A stretch of 64,000 nt of DNA from Cryomorpha ignava. Lineage in GTDB: Bacteria; Bacteroidota; Bacteroidia; Flavobacteriales_D; Cryomorphaceae. Both the position numbers and the translations under genes were made by a program. The notes beneath the pieces are model-generated. The model saw only the letters and a list, made by a program, of their open reading frames with translations. It was not told the origin of the DNA and did no database searches. The stretch covers positions 94,303-158,302 of the forward strand of contig NZ_JAAGVY010000005.1 in NCBI RefSeq assembly GCF_010686655.1. The letters run 5' to 3'. Shown here in pieces: positions 20,001 to 28,329 of the stretch (its first letter is position 1; every line of letters starts with the position of its first letter).

Positions 20001-23000
20001 TTATTAGCTGCATTAAAAGTTCCGTATTGCACTTCTACCTGACGAGATAAAACAAGGGTATCATTGGCATCCAGCGTAACATTGAAAAATTTACACATTG
20101 AGCCGTTCCCTTGAATTGTGGTTTTATCACCTGTGGCCAGAAGAGTTAAGTCGTTTCCAACACCAACGTCAGTTCCTAAAATAGAACCGAAAGTTGATAG
20201 TTCAATAATTCCATTCTCACCAATCATAGAGATTGTGTGTTCCCCCTGACTTCTGACTTCACCATCTAAAATATTCAGTCTATTTCGAATATCAATATCG
20301 CGCTGAAGAATCAAAGAAGAACTCAGAGTTGAATTATCAAATTCTAAAATGGCTTTTTCTCCAAAAGTTAGATTACCAGCACCAGACAGATTCTGTGTAA
20401 CATTTCCAGAAAAACTTATAGTAGAAGGAGTTGTAGCTGGTGAATAATTAAAATTCCCTCCGACGATATCAAAATCCTTTTTCACTTCAATATTCAAGGG
20501 ATTTATATTTGCGGTAATGGTAAGAGATCCACTATAAACCCTAAAATTATCAACCTTCCACGTTGAAGTCGTACCAAGTGTCAAATTCTTGATCCCAGAT
20601 ATAAATTCAAAATCGGCATAATTTCTACCAGCATAACTGAAATCATGGTTTCCTACATGTTGATAAACACTCCCCTCTTCGAAAATTACCTTTGACTCTG
20701 GTTGGCTAAGACCAAACGGGTTTCCTCCTGATTCAGAGCGATAGGTGGAACCGGACTCGAAGATAACCGTATTTTCAATGCCGCTATTTCCAAATGGATT
20801 ATATCCTCCAAATAACCAACGTGCTCTAAGAATAGAACCATTTTTAAAATGTACAGAACTAGCGTCGGCTGCAAGAATACGGTGCTTTCTCCCTGTAGGG
20901 GTTACGGCTGTATTCGTGAAATCAACATCTCCTTCAATTTCACCAGTTACCTGAGTCAAAAGTGAAACCTCAATTCCATTGCTTGTACCCACCGTATTCA
21001 GCACATCAAAATTTAAAACTGAACCTGCTTCAACAAAAAAATCAACTCCTAAACCGCCCGTTAAATTCAGAACCGATGGCGCATTACCACTATTGATATC
21101 TTTTAACGATACAGTTGCATTATTGATTACCAGGATTTGACCGATGGTTTGGTCTGGCACTTCTTGCACTTCCGAAATCCCCCCATCGAAAATCAGAACG
21201 TCGCGCGCCCGAGCGCAGTCGCGTGAAGGTGTCCAATTAGAAGGCACATTAAAAACACCAGTACCTACATCCCAAGCGTATTCATTTTCGGTAGCGATAT
21301 CGGGTTTGGGAATGTAAATATTGTCAATCTTCATATATTCCGCACCAGTCGTATGGTGTTTCCAAAAAGCACCTAAATAAGGCAGCTCAGATGCGGTAAG
21401 CACCCCATCGATTCCAGAGTCAGACAAAGTAAATGAACCTATAGACGGATTCGTGAAACCAAGAACAGCTTCTTCACGCACAATCATATTCCAAGTATTC
21501 GTGCAAGACGTATACGTAACATTTACACTGAAATGGATGTCATCTTGACTTAGTGCCACGGAAGCAATAGTGTAGATCTCCGTAGCGCTATTCAATCCTC
21601 CTTCAAAACGTACCAGACGCAAATAGTCTGCTCCTGTTTGTCCAAGGATTACCGCATAACCAGAGGCCTGACTGTCGTCAAAAGCGGATTTATTACATCC
21701 TAAAATAAAAGCTGAACCATAATCATTGGAAGTGAAACCAGACGGATCATTCCTGCTGCTCTGCATATTCCATGCCCATATCATGTCTTCGGTACTCGCA
21801 TCGAAAGCCACCGGATAGTAATCTGACATATCATAAGAAATAGCTTCCCTCGCATTTGATGCACTCGATTGAAGCCACATAGCTGACCCATTAATACGTG
21901 CGCCTGAATCGCCATTTTCCATTTCATTCCAAATTAGCGGCCCACCATCTGAAGGCTGACCAACATTGTCGGAATTATCACGATTAAAATCGTCGAACAC
22001 TGTTAATGTAAAAAGCCTCGGAACAACCTCTCCTGTGCTCAAAATCTCCGCACCTAAAGTATATCCGTTAAATCGAATTTGACTCAATTGGGTAGGAGTA
22101 AGTGCGGTATTATCGGAACCAAAGAAGATTTGGCCAGAGGTACCTGAGCTTCCAGCATCGCCAGTCCATCCAAAAACTGTCAGTATTGAACCTGTAGCCC
22201 ATACCTCTAAATCGCTTGCCTGAAAATGCAGTTCATGCGAACCCAAGCCCAACTGAATACTTGAACCTATATTTATGACTGCCGTTCCAATACTTTCATT
22301 GAAACCACCCGTGCTAAAAGTCCCACCATCAAAAACAAATTTAGAACCATCATCTATTCTATTTGCTGCAGATATAGCTAATATCCCCGATTGTAATCTA
22401 GTATTCCCTGTATATGTGCTTACTCCTGAAAGTGTAAGACTTCCAGAACCGATTTTGGTTAATGCACCATTCGACAGAGCACCGGAGTATGTTGTGTTAT
22501 TTCCATTATTACCAATTTCCAGAGTCTTACCTGCCATATCAATATTGCGGCTTCCAATTAAACCACCAATCAGAAATCCAGTAGGTGTTCCAAAAACCAA
22601 ACTTCCGGCATCACCACCCATCATATTGAGCGTACTGTTCTTTAAAGCATTTTGATGATGTAAACTGAGGATACCAGCTAGAATGCGGGTATTTCCTGTA
22701 AATGAGTTATCCGCAAAGAGGCTCAACATATCTGTACCACTTTTCCTTAATCCCCCATTGGTTAATTCTCCCGTAAAATCAACATTATCCAAACATTCTA
22801 TAGTTCGGTCTGCACCATTGAGATTGATTGTATTCTGAAAATCAAGATCGCCCCCACTACCAGAATATCCAAATGTAATATCGCCTTCAATAAAGAGCTC
22901 TTTGGCGATATTCCGACCTGCACCACCATCCGATCGATAGGTGGTACCATCCGACATTCTAATTACTCCTGAACTTGGGTAACCATTCGTGAGCAGTTGC

Positions 23001-24058
23001 TGAATTTCTCCCTGGACCAGGAGAATATTGCCAGTTATTTCCTCATCGGGACGAAGTTTAAGGGCTCCCGATCCATCCTTGTATATTGCGCCGTTGCCAG
23101 TTATTTTACTTGAATTCAGCACAGAGCTAGCCGTACCAAATTCAAAATTTGCATTTCCTCCAAAATAGGCGGTATTTCCCGCAAAATCAAAAGCACCATT
23201 TAAACTTAGTGTACCCCCCAGTACATTGATTCTTGCATCGGAGCCGAGCGAAATATCACCATTGTAAACTTGTGTACCTATATTTGATTTTATTAAAGCG
23301 CCATCAGAAACGCCCACTCCGTTAAGAATTAAGTCTTCTGCAGGATAATTGTTTCCAGAGGCAAGCTCTAGCACTGCTCCGTCGGCTACTGTCGTTCCAT
23401 TGGTTATATCACCGAGTCCATTAGGATGAATCAGTCTAATTCTTCCGAAATTAATAAATGTACCGCCGGTATAAGTGTTATCCGCGTTGAGAACAACAAT
23501 TGAACTTCCCTGCACAGCAAACCCGTTTGTACCAGAAATCACCCCATTAATAAATAAGCTATTTCCATTATTTCCGTACACATCAATAAAATTCCCATTT
23601 GCGAGAATATTTCCATTGAAGGTTAGATTACCACTGACGGGATTGATTTCGCTTCCAGCAAATAACTCTATTTCATTACCGAAGGTATGATTTGCCGTAC
23701 TGTAATTTTCTATTTTGCAATTCCCTGTATTAGTGCGTAGCTCCAAAGTATTACCGCCAAAGGTTCTTGCTAAAGAGGCCGCAGCCTCAAAAGTTAGTTC
23801 GCGAACTCGATAATTACGACCGTTCAATGTCATAGCTAGGTTGTTGTTGTGACCTATCTTGACAAAGTTGGATATGGTATTATTATTATCTGGATCTCCC
23901 ATATCGCCAATCCCAGAGTAAAACCAAGGAGCAATATCCCCCCAATTTCCATTTGCTGCAGCATCTCTGCTAAATACGTCTTGTTGACCATAGACCAAAA
24001 CGGAATTAAGGAGTACGACAACCCCCAACAAAAAAACTTTCCGAAGCAACATCTTCAT
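17048..24058 (-). CDS. Giant T9SS-exported surface protein with autotransporter-type beta-strand repeats
   Basis: The 2336-residue protein begins with a signal peptide (MKMLLRKVFLLGVVVLLNSVLVYGQ). Its N-terminal third carries autotransporter-associated beta-strand repeats of the form L-x-G-x-L-x-L-x-N-TYTG-x-T (NADNTYTGGTFINFGRI, LTLSGVSTYTGNTRL, NSFTGNTRILAGILSL). A jelly-roll-like region follows (about 680-960, FDDFNRDNSDNVGQPSDGG), then many imperfect Asn/Gly/Leu beta-helix repeats. The last 80 or so residues are a type A T9SS sorting domain (LLKVEVFDLLGKRL, ending ARGAYLLRLSNGVEVVSGKFFY). It is probably exported by T9SS and attached to the surface as an adhesin or matrix protein. The ligand is unknown. 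Confidence 0.9.
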   Translation of the reverse strand: MKMLLRKVFLLGVVVLLNSVLVYGQQDVFSRDAAANGNWGDIAPWFYSGIGDMGDPDNNNTISNFVKIGHNNNLAMTLNGRNYRVRELTFEAAASLARTFGGNTLELRTNTGNCKIENYSTANHTFGNEIELFAGSEINPVSGNLTFNGNILANGNFIDVYGNNGNSLFINGVISGTNGFAVQGSSIVVLNADNTYTGGTFINFGRIRLIHPNGLGDITNGTTVADGAVLELASGNNYPAEDLILNGVGVSDGALIKSNIGTQVYNGDISLGSDARINVLGGTLSLNGAFDFAGNTAYFGGNANFEFGTASSVLNSSKITGNGAIYKDGSGALKLRPDEEITGNILLVQGEIQQLLTNGYPSSGVIRMSDGTTYRSDGGAGRNIAKELFIEGDITFGYSGSGGDLDFQNTINLNGADRTIECLDNVDFTGELTNGGLRKSGTDMLSLFADNSFTGNTRILAGILSLHHQNALKNSTLNMMGGDAGSLVFGTPTGFLIGGLIGSRNIDMAGKTLEIGNNGNNTTYSGALSNGALTKIGSGSLTLSGVSTYTGNTRLQSGILAISAANRIDDGSKFVFDGGTFSTGGFNESIGTAVINIGSSIQLGLGSHELHFQASDLEVWATGSILTVFGWTGDAGSSGTSGQIFFGSDNTALTPTQLSQIRFNGYTLGAEILSTGEVVPRLFTLTVFDDFNRDNSDNVGQPSDGGPLIWNEMENGDSGARINGSAMWLQSSASNAREAISYDMSDYYPVAFDASTEDMIWAWNMQSSRNDPSGFTSNDYGSAFILGCNKSAFDDSQASGYAVILGQTGADYLRLVRFEGGLNSATEIYTIASVALSQDDIHFSVNVTYTSCTNTWNMIVREEAVLGFTNPSIGSFTLSDSGIDGVLTASELPYLGAFWKHHTTGAEYMKIDNIYIPKPDIATENEYAWDVGTGVFNVPSNWTPSRDCARARDVLIFDGGISEVQEVPDQTIGQILVINNATVSLKDINSGNAPSVLNLTGGLGVDFFVEAGSVLNFDVLNTVGTSNGIEVSLLTQVTGEIEGDVDFTNTAVTPTGRKHRILAADASSVHFKNGSILRARWLFGGYNPFGNSGIENTVIFESGSTYRSESGGNPFGLSQPESKVIFEEGSVYQHVGNHDFSYAGRNYADFEFISGIKNLTLGTTSTWKVDNFRVYSGSLTITANINPLNIEVKKDFDIVGGNFNYSPATTPSTISFSGNVTQNLSGAGNLTFGEKAILEFDNSTLSSSLILQRDIDIRNRLNILDGEVRSQGEHTISMIGENGIIELSTFGSILGTDVGVGNDLTLLATGDKTTIQGNGSMCKFFNVTLDANDTLVLSRQVEVQYGTFNAANNSKLILNVENAILTTSPLYSPTSQLIYNVGSAISRNLEWTGNTGNGYPGNVIIQNGTVLFINNTSSELGIQNDLIIGRTIGGTGTLDMFSDTQPIQVGRHLFLAEGTTISRLTLSDQIGGDIKIKGDFVKVDNDAIGIFEQETREVVMNGSSVQNIYGVNNFDYLAIENTSGGAFINNDVLINNRLRLGNGIFNLNGFILTMENESEIMREASSATISAAPVLAIDESYDLRYTGVLTTGLEWSSANDAIRDVRVEADIILQHDRTYNRDLYLDGADLNLNGNILTARGIGIDPNFSGTIDIAQSGNRNINGGSGSRFDIIGLGGSDPTPYTKQVVNSGADSLVFGSDVEVRIGNGGVDFGLGNPTLIKGVLAVQQGGYAINNAVNYAPASVLRFASSFDYQVDLSDLTWATGDIASGDPGIPYNVEVLQNGTDLKLNSPRALRNDLTIIDGGFTLTASSGTFDIGGSWIRTGTSSTFVHSNQEVIFNGIVPQTISTDNGETFYRLSFDNTGVKSLNEEVTVLENLNIRGLGALNGNSETIALHGDWNNDVGSASFTEANSNVIFAGSAIQTMNSPGGEAFYNVEMNNSDSGLVMNNALNISGDLSFTDGIIHTAANDLIFENGSTTDGGSIDGYVNGKATQVGTDGSEFKFPVGYYRNFGDSVVDIYQPAALIQSESSPTSQFSVEYFNENYVPGTTNPNNPPPTDPSVESASTCNYWMINREVGSSGSFVKLYYNEQSCITVEEASTLTVVRWTGTNPTVGAWDNQGQTGYSPTLEPYTSGYVLSGTVSNFSPFTIGSSSSELNVLPIQLLSFTASAKNQIVETNWITSTEINNDFFTVERSADAREFEEVGRVEGAGNSTTQLSYSFTDDAPFAGVSYYRLKQTDFDGKSTFSEIRAVKIDSDNRFELVKVYRSDDGVNLVYRSEVELLKVEVFDLLGKRLFVDEIQNEAGRNTIRPYLARGAYLLRLSNGVEVVSGKFFY

Positions 24059-24249
24059 GGTTAAAAATCAAATTAGCCGGAACAAGTTAGTGTTATTTTT
24101 ACACAACTCAATAAGCCTGACCCAGATTTATTTACAACAACCGGAAATAAGAAGAGTTTAATGGGAGTGATTTAATTGCCAACAGAAGAAAATGGAAGTA
24201 AACAACAGGAAAAAGTGAGCTAAAAATTCCACAAAGCAAGAAAACACCT

Positions 24250-24552
24250 CTAATCAAACTCCCGATCTTCAGGAGCTATTTTCTTAACCTCTTGAATATT
24301 TTCAAGAATAGCATGTAGTGCTTTATGAAAACCCTCCTTTTCTGGCGGGTCGCCAAAAAAAAGATCATCTATTTCAGCTTCATCATAACCCAGAAATTCG
24401 TGAACCATCTCTTCTGCTTTCACGATGTAATCATCTTCATTTTCGCATTCATAGGAAAGATAACCAAAGTGCGTGGTTAGATCGTGGTTGAAGCTTTCGG
24501 CTTCGATTAAAATTGCACGGTATGTTTGCTCGGAGAGGTCGTTGGTGTCCAT
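24250..24552 (-). CDS. Small acidic protein of unknown function, paralogue of the 26187-26495 protein
   Basis: About 100 residues, beginning MDTNDLSEQTYRAILIEAE. I chose the ATG at 24552 rather than 24567 because the paralogue starts in the same way (MDTSDLSQET). Shared features are FNHDLT-x2-FG-x-LS, C-x2-EDD, and FFG-PP before a helical C-terminus. Its start lies within the tail of the broken RhuM gene (4 bp apart or overlapping), so the two were probably co-transcribed. No function is known to me; the context suggests a defence- or addiction-linked accessory protein. Confidence 0.65.
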   Translation of the reverse strand: MDTNDLSEQTYRAILIEAESFNHDLTTHFGYLSYECENEDDYIVKAEEMVHEFLGYDEAEIDDLFFGDPPEKEGFHKALHAILENIQEVKKIAPEDREFD

Positions 24553-24946
24553 AGGTTTAATAAGCATTAGCTTTCAACTCTTCTTTATTCAAGTAGTTTT
24601 TAGAGATGATAACATCTTGTTTACGAACAATATCGCCTTTCCAATTGGTAAGACCTATATTGTTTTTCTTTTCATTGCTGCGGTTGGCAATGATTTCTGC
24701 GGCAGTGCTTCCCGAAGCTGCAAAAATAAGTTTGTTTTGTACAATTTTAAAAAACAATCTGGTCTCTTCTGCTTTTGGCGAATAATCTATAGCAAGCGCA
24801 TAGATGTCGGTAATTTTGCGATAAAAACGCTTTTCGCTTGAGCGAATATCACGAATTTGCTCAAGCAATTCATCAAAATAATCTTTACCAAACGGATTGT
24901 CCGGATTCTTGAGTTTTTGATTATCTAAAACAAATCCTTTTGTAAT

Positions 24947-25091
24947 TAGAGTCTGTCAATAGAGTCAGGTGGCTGGATCATAAAGTTCAATAGCAAGGCG
25001 CACGTAGGATTGAAAATCAAGGAGTTGACATTTGTCAATGACTGTTTTCAAGACAAGTGCAACGTAGATAGTGGACTGTATGGACAGACAC
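24947..25091. mobile_element. 145-bp palindromic MITE-like element, copy 1
   Basis: The element starts TAGAGTCTGTC and ends GACAGACAC, so its tips are imperfect inverted repeats. TAAT lies on both sides (24943-24946 and 25092-25095), consistent with target duplication. The centre contains a TTGACA-TT-TGTCAA hairpin whose arms extend through GATTGAAAA and TTTTCAAGAC. It has no coding capacity. The family of the mobilising transposase is not identified. Confidence 0.85.
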
Positions 25092-25095
25092 TAAT

Positions 25096-25240
25096 TAGAG
25101 TCTGTCAATACACTCAAGTGGCTGGATCAGAATGTTCGATAGCAAGGCGCACGCAGTTCTAAAAATCAAGGAGTTGACACTTGTCAATGACTGTTTTTAG
25201 AACAAGTGCAACGCAGAAAGCGGACATTATGGACAGACAC
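25096..25240. mobile_element. 145-bp palindromic MITE-like element, copy 2
   Basis: This copy has the same length and the same tips as copy 1 and is flanked by TAAT (25092-25095 and 25241-25244). In the central hairpin both arms differ from copy 1 together: GTTCTAAAAA on the left pairs perfectly with TTTTTAGAAC on the right. The shared TAAT between copies suggests a second insertion next to the first or a tandem duplication. Confidence 0.85.
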
Positions 25241-25687
25241 TAATCAGCTCCTTGATTTGTTTTGCAGCCCAGATTCTAAAATGTGTACCTCTTAGTGTGT
25301 TTACTCGATATCCCACTGAAATTATCATATCAAGATTGAAAAACTCCAGCTTTCTGGTTACGTTTCTTCCCCCTTCATTTTGAACTGTTGCAATTTTTGC
25401 AACAGTTGCATTTTCTTGTAATTCCTGCGTTTCAAAAACATTCTTGATATGCCGCGAAATTCCACTCTTGTCAATACCAAAAAGATCTGCCATTTGATTG
25501 ATGGTCAGCCAAATGGTTTCATCTTTTAATAGCACATCAACTTTCACATCACCCTTTTGAGTGGTGTAAAGCAGAAAATTATTAGATGGTGTTAATTCTG
25601 TACTCATATTTTCAACTACGAACATTTTTAAAAGTGCACTTTTCTAATCTTCGCTATACATTAATTAAAAAGAGTTTCAACCTATTT

Positions 25688-26200
25688 TTAATCTTCGTCT
25701 TCATCTGCCGTAAAGAATTGAACTTCTCTTCCGGCTGCCCTTTCTTTCTTTACTTGTTCTTGTATCTCTGCCGGCATCTTTGACAATTTCATAATAAAGC
25801 CATCTACCATTACCATATCTTTAAACGGATCATTCGCTTCCATCTGATCCGTGGCAAACTCATCGTCATAAATGGTCAGATTAAACATTTTCTTAATGCT
25901 TGCTGCTTTTTGAGATACGCTTGTATTCTTGGTGTCAAAATAATCGCTAATGTCCGTTGCCAAAATAAACGGCTCAAATGATTTGTCGAATAAAAAGTTT
26001 ATTGATCCAATGGTATATACCACAGCCGCTGCCCAGATTTCCAATTTACCGCGTTTAAACGGAACATCGTGTTTTCTACCCATCTTTTTAATGAGTTTTA
26101 CGCTTAGTTGGGCATAATTGGCATTGAGTTTTTCAGAACAAAATGTTCCGGTCATTTCAATGAGTTCTGTCTCTCTTTTCTTTATCTCAATTTTGGTCAT
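25688..26200 (-). CDS. DUF6398 domain protein
   Basis: The 170-residue protein matches the DUF6398 pattern as I know it: a helical N-terminus with NANYAQLSVKLIKKMGRK, the core KLEIWAAAVVYTIGSINFLFDKSFEP, and a helix-turn-helix-like TDISDYFDTKNTSVSQKAASIKKMF. The tail is acidic (FFTADEDED). Its ATG overlaps the end of the 26187-26495 gene by 14 bp, so the two form one transcription unit. The biochemical role is unknown; a DNA-binding regulator is possible from the helix-turn-helix-like stretch. Confidence 0.75.
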   Translation of the reverse strand: MTKIEIKKRETELIEMTGTFCSEKLNANYAQLSVKLIKKMGRKHDVPFKRGKLEIWAAAVVYTIGSINFLFDKSFEPFILATDISDYFDTKNTSVSQKAASIKKMFNLTIYDDEFATDQMEANDPFKDMVMVDGFIMKLSKMPAEIQEQVKKERAAGREVQFFTADEDED

Positions 26201-26495
26201 AGGTTCGGTCTTTAAGAGGTATTTCTTTTAGCTTCTGAATGTTTTCAAAAATACAAATTAAACCTTTTTGGAAGTCTTTCTTATTAGGTGGATTGCCAAA
26301 AAATATCCACTCCATTTGATGAAAATTGTATTTCAGCATCTTATTGACCAGTTCTTCAGATTGTTTAATAAAATCATCTTCATCTTTACAATCGCCGGAA
26401 AGTACGCCAAACTGGATTGTTAAATCGTGATTGAAGCGATCGGCTTCGCTCATAATTGCCAGGTGTGTTTCCTGAGATAGGTCGCTGGTGTCCAT
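26187..26495 (-). CDS. Small protein of unknown function, paralogue of the 24250-24552 protein
   Basis: The 102-residue protein starts MDTSDLSQETHLAIMSEAD and shares FNHDLT-x2-FG-x-LS-x2-C-x-DEDDFI and IFFGNPP with the paralogue 1.9 kb away. It overlaps the downstream DUF6398 gene by 14 bp. No known domain is recognised. The paired arrangement, once with RhuM and once with DUF6398, suggests a mobile accessory family. Confidence 0.7.
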   Translation of the reverse strand: MDTSDLSQETHLAIMSEADRFNHDLTIQFGVLSGDCKDEDDFIKQSEELVNKMLKYNFHQMEWIFFGNPPNKKDFQKGLICIFENIQKLKEIPLKDRTYDQN

Positions 26496-26699
26496 TGGGG
26501 TTGTTGATTTATGGGTTTGTATTTTCCGGATTTAAGTCAAATAACAACATCCTCATAATCATAGTTTTGCAAAATAACTTAAAATCATAGTCAAATGAAT
26601 CTTAAATACTCTTTATCACCTTTTCCGAATCTCAGTCAAATAAGAAACACGTAAATTCACTCATCTTTATCAAAATTACTTTTTCTGGGTTTAATAAGA

Positions 26700-26909
26700 T
26701 CATGCCCAATAAGGAATGTACTTTGTAAATTTTTTGGAATCACTTGGGTTTTTAGCCAAGAATTGAGTTTGATTCCAAATCGCCTTTAGTAGCTTTTGTG
26801 CATAAACATCAGATTTATTTTTGGCGATCCAGTAATCTAAAACATCAAATAAAAGACGCTCAGCAATTGGTGACCAGATAATCGCTAAATCTTTTTCTGA
26901 TCTAGCCAC
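26700..26909 (-). pseudogene. ParE/RelE-like toxin, shortened at the C-terminus
   Basis: The 69-residue product has the N-terminal toxin pattern IIWSPIAERLLFDVLDYWIAKN, then YAQKLLKAIWNQTQFLAKNPSDSKKF. Family members usually have about 95-100 residues with two or three further beta strands that complete the fold; these are missing. The frame stops at YIPYWA. The gene overlaps the putative antitoxin by 25 bp. It is probably inactive; a divergent short active form cannot be excluded. Confidence 0.6.
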
Positions 26910-27250
26910 TTCTCCGTTTTAGATTTCAATTGATCTTGGTCTATGAAATTACCATTGCTAATATCATCCATGCTCATTTGAATCATTAGTTCTTGCTCTT
27001 CGGTCAATTCATACACTACACTTTCTTCAGAACTTGATGCTATTAACTGATCAAGTGCCATCAAAAATTCCTTATTCTGAAAAGATAAAATCTTATTAAT
27101 CAGACCATTCCTAATATTGTCTACTGAAGCCAAATCTGTCGTTTTGCTCAAATATCGTAAACTTTTTAACACCTTCATGAGCAGTTTATTGGAAAAATGA
27201 CAGCCTGATACAACACCCTTGTAATTGATCAACCTATATCTTTTAGTCAA
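26885..27250 (-). CDS. Antitoxin-like protein for the ParE/RelE-like toxin
   Basis: The open frame has 121 codons, but only the part from about residue 40 resembles Bacteroidota addiction-module antitoxins: IRNGLINKILSFQNKEFLMALDQLI, then LTEEQELMIQMSMDDISNGNFID and SKTEKWLDQKKI. The first 40 residues lie in the remnant of a RhuM-like gene, so the real start is probably internal (MKVLKSL near residue 25, or the TTG at LASVDNI). It is followed by, and overlaps, the shortened toxin. Confidence 0.6.
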   Translation of the reverse strand: MTKRYRLINYKGVVSGCHFSNKLLMKVLKSLRYLSKTTDLASVDNIRNGLINKILSFQNKEFLMALDQLIASSSEESVVYELTEEQELMIQMSMDDISNGNFIDQDQLKSKTEKWLDQKKI

Positions 27251-27480
27251 ATATAGGATGCTTGCCCAAATACGGAATTGAGTATCTTGGAGTAATTTTA
27301 CTCTGTAGCCTATAGAGATAATGACATCTAAGCTGTAGAAATTTGGAGCTTTTTATCGAGTGCTCCTTCACGGTAAATATTTTGAATATGCTCGTTGATA
27401 GTTGACTTAGCTTTCCCAAATAAACTTGCCGTTTGATCTTGAATAAGCCAAACAGTTTCATTCTCTTTACACTTCATGAA
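27200..27480 (-). pseudogene. Second RhuM-like gene remnant
   Basis: On the minus strand the frame beginning near 27475 reads ENETVWLIQDQTASLFGKAKSTINEHIQNIYREGALDKK, a typical RhuM-family helix-turn-helix start. Near 27340 the frame shifts and roughly 20-30 residues are lost; it resumes as APNFYSLDVIISIGYRVKLLQDTQFRIWA. Beyond that the family similarity fades into the start of the antitoxin-like frame. This is a decayed gene, not a functional one. Confidence 0.7.
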
Positions 27481-27858
27481 TTTTGTAAGGCTAGTAGAAG
27501 AGAGCAGGACAGATGCTCTGCCGCCAAAATAATTGACCGGTTTTTCAAAATTCCAGTTTGCATCTTCCTATTCCCGATCTACAAATTTTACGTTAGGATT
27601 TCTTGGTATCTCCCTGTTATTAAAAACACTAGAGAGAAAATCACCAGTAAAACTCAGCTAAACATTATTGATGAAAGAGCACTTACAACTATTCGGTGGG
27701 TAATTTAGAGAAATAGGAATCACCGATAAGTAAGCTATCCGCGAAAGCAAAAATTAAGGCCTTGAGCCTTATCAAAAGTTAATAGTTGTCTTACAGAAAA
27801 TAATTCATGCACCTTTATTTCAAAAACCAGTTAATTTTGCCGCCAAATTAAAATTTTA
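27481..27858. other. Non-coding stretch at the border of the decayed island
   Basis: No gene is supported here. The open frame 27433-27708 on the + strand runs through the antisense of the RhuM remnant and has no recognisable content. A promoter box for the next gene lies at 27832-27839. Confidence 0.4.
27832..27839 (+). promoter_or_regulatory. TAATTTTG, Bacteroidota -7 box candidate
   Basis: The octamer matches the TAnnTTTG consensus and lies 20 bp before the ATG of the exporter gene. No clear TTTG -33 element was found at the usual distance. Confidence 0.4.
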
Positions 27859-28329
27859 ATGTGGGATTTATTAATAGCTATGGCGTGGAGTGTATCTCCC
27901 TTAGGTGAGGCAAAAGTTGGAATTCCCTACGCCTTAGTTCACGATGTCAATATATTTATAGCGTTTATTGCTTGTTTCGGTGCCAACTTGCTGGTTTTCC
28001 CCATCATGAAATTTTTCTTGGCCTTTGTAAACCGACATTTCCTAAAGTGGCGGTTCTATAAAAAATCGGCAATCTTTGTAGCGCGAAGAGCAAAAACCGG
28101 AGCCGCAAAAGGTGTTAAGAAATACGGTTTTTGGGGCTTGCTGATCTTTGTAATGCTGCCCATCCCCGGCACAGGCGTTTATGCAGGGTCTATTGCTGCT
28201 TATTTATTCGGCATTGAATCGAAACGCGCTTTCTGGGCCAATGCAATCGGGATATTCCTTTCGTGTGTATTTGTCTGGACAGCCACACTGCTTACAATGG
28301 AGGGGATAGAGATGAATCAGGAACGGTAA
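27859..28329 (+). CDS. Putative small multi-drug export protein (PF06695-like), membrane protein
   Basis: The 156-residue protein has the family signature near the N-terminus, SPLGEAKVGIPYAL, and about four hydrophobic membrane segments (roughly 1-20, 32-55, 90-115 and 125-145). The GLLIFVMLPIPGTGVYAG segment is also family-typical. The transport activity is a family annotation rather than a proven function. It is a single gene with a promoter box just upstream. Confidence 0.8.
   Translation: MWDLLIAMAWSVSPLGEAKVGIPYALVHDVNIFIAFIACFGANLLVFPIMKFFLAFVNRHFLKWRFYKKSAIFVARRAKTGAAKGVKKYGFWGLLIFVMLPIPGTGVYAGSIAAYLFGIESKRAFWANAIGIFLSCVFVWTATLLTMEGIEMNQER

Larger units (their letters stand above)
24557..25625 (-). 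pseudogene. RhuM-family protein gene, split by two tandem 145-bp elements and shortened at the 3' end
   Basis: The N-terminal piece (25245-25625) carries the RhuM helix-turn-helix part (TIWLTINQMADLFGIDKSGISRHIKN) and FFNLDMIISVGYRVNTLRGTHFRIWAAKQIKELI. The C-terminal piece (24557-24946) continues with TKGFVLDNQKLKNPDNPFG, DYFDELLEQIRDIRSSEKRFY and the conserved NKLIFAASGSTAAEII / MGLTNWKG-like segment. Removing 24943-25240 rejoins the frame exactly (KEL-ITKGFV). After YLNKEELK the usual C-terminal region (roughly 70 residues) is absent. RhuM proteins are of uncertain biochemical function and often sit in islands with restriction or toxin genes. Confidence 0.85.

Noticed and set aside
24473..24841. 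122-residue + frame
   Set aside because: It is antisense to the RhuM C-terminal part and the small paralogue gene, both of which have recognisable coding content.
27433..27708. 91-residue + frame
   Set aside because: It begins antisense to the RhuM remnant and has no protein-like pattern.
27760..27785. AAGGC-CTTGA-GCCTT hairpin as a terminator
   Set aside because: The stem is only 5 bp and the following tract is weak, so it is not called.
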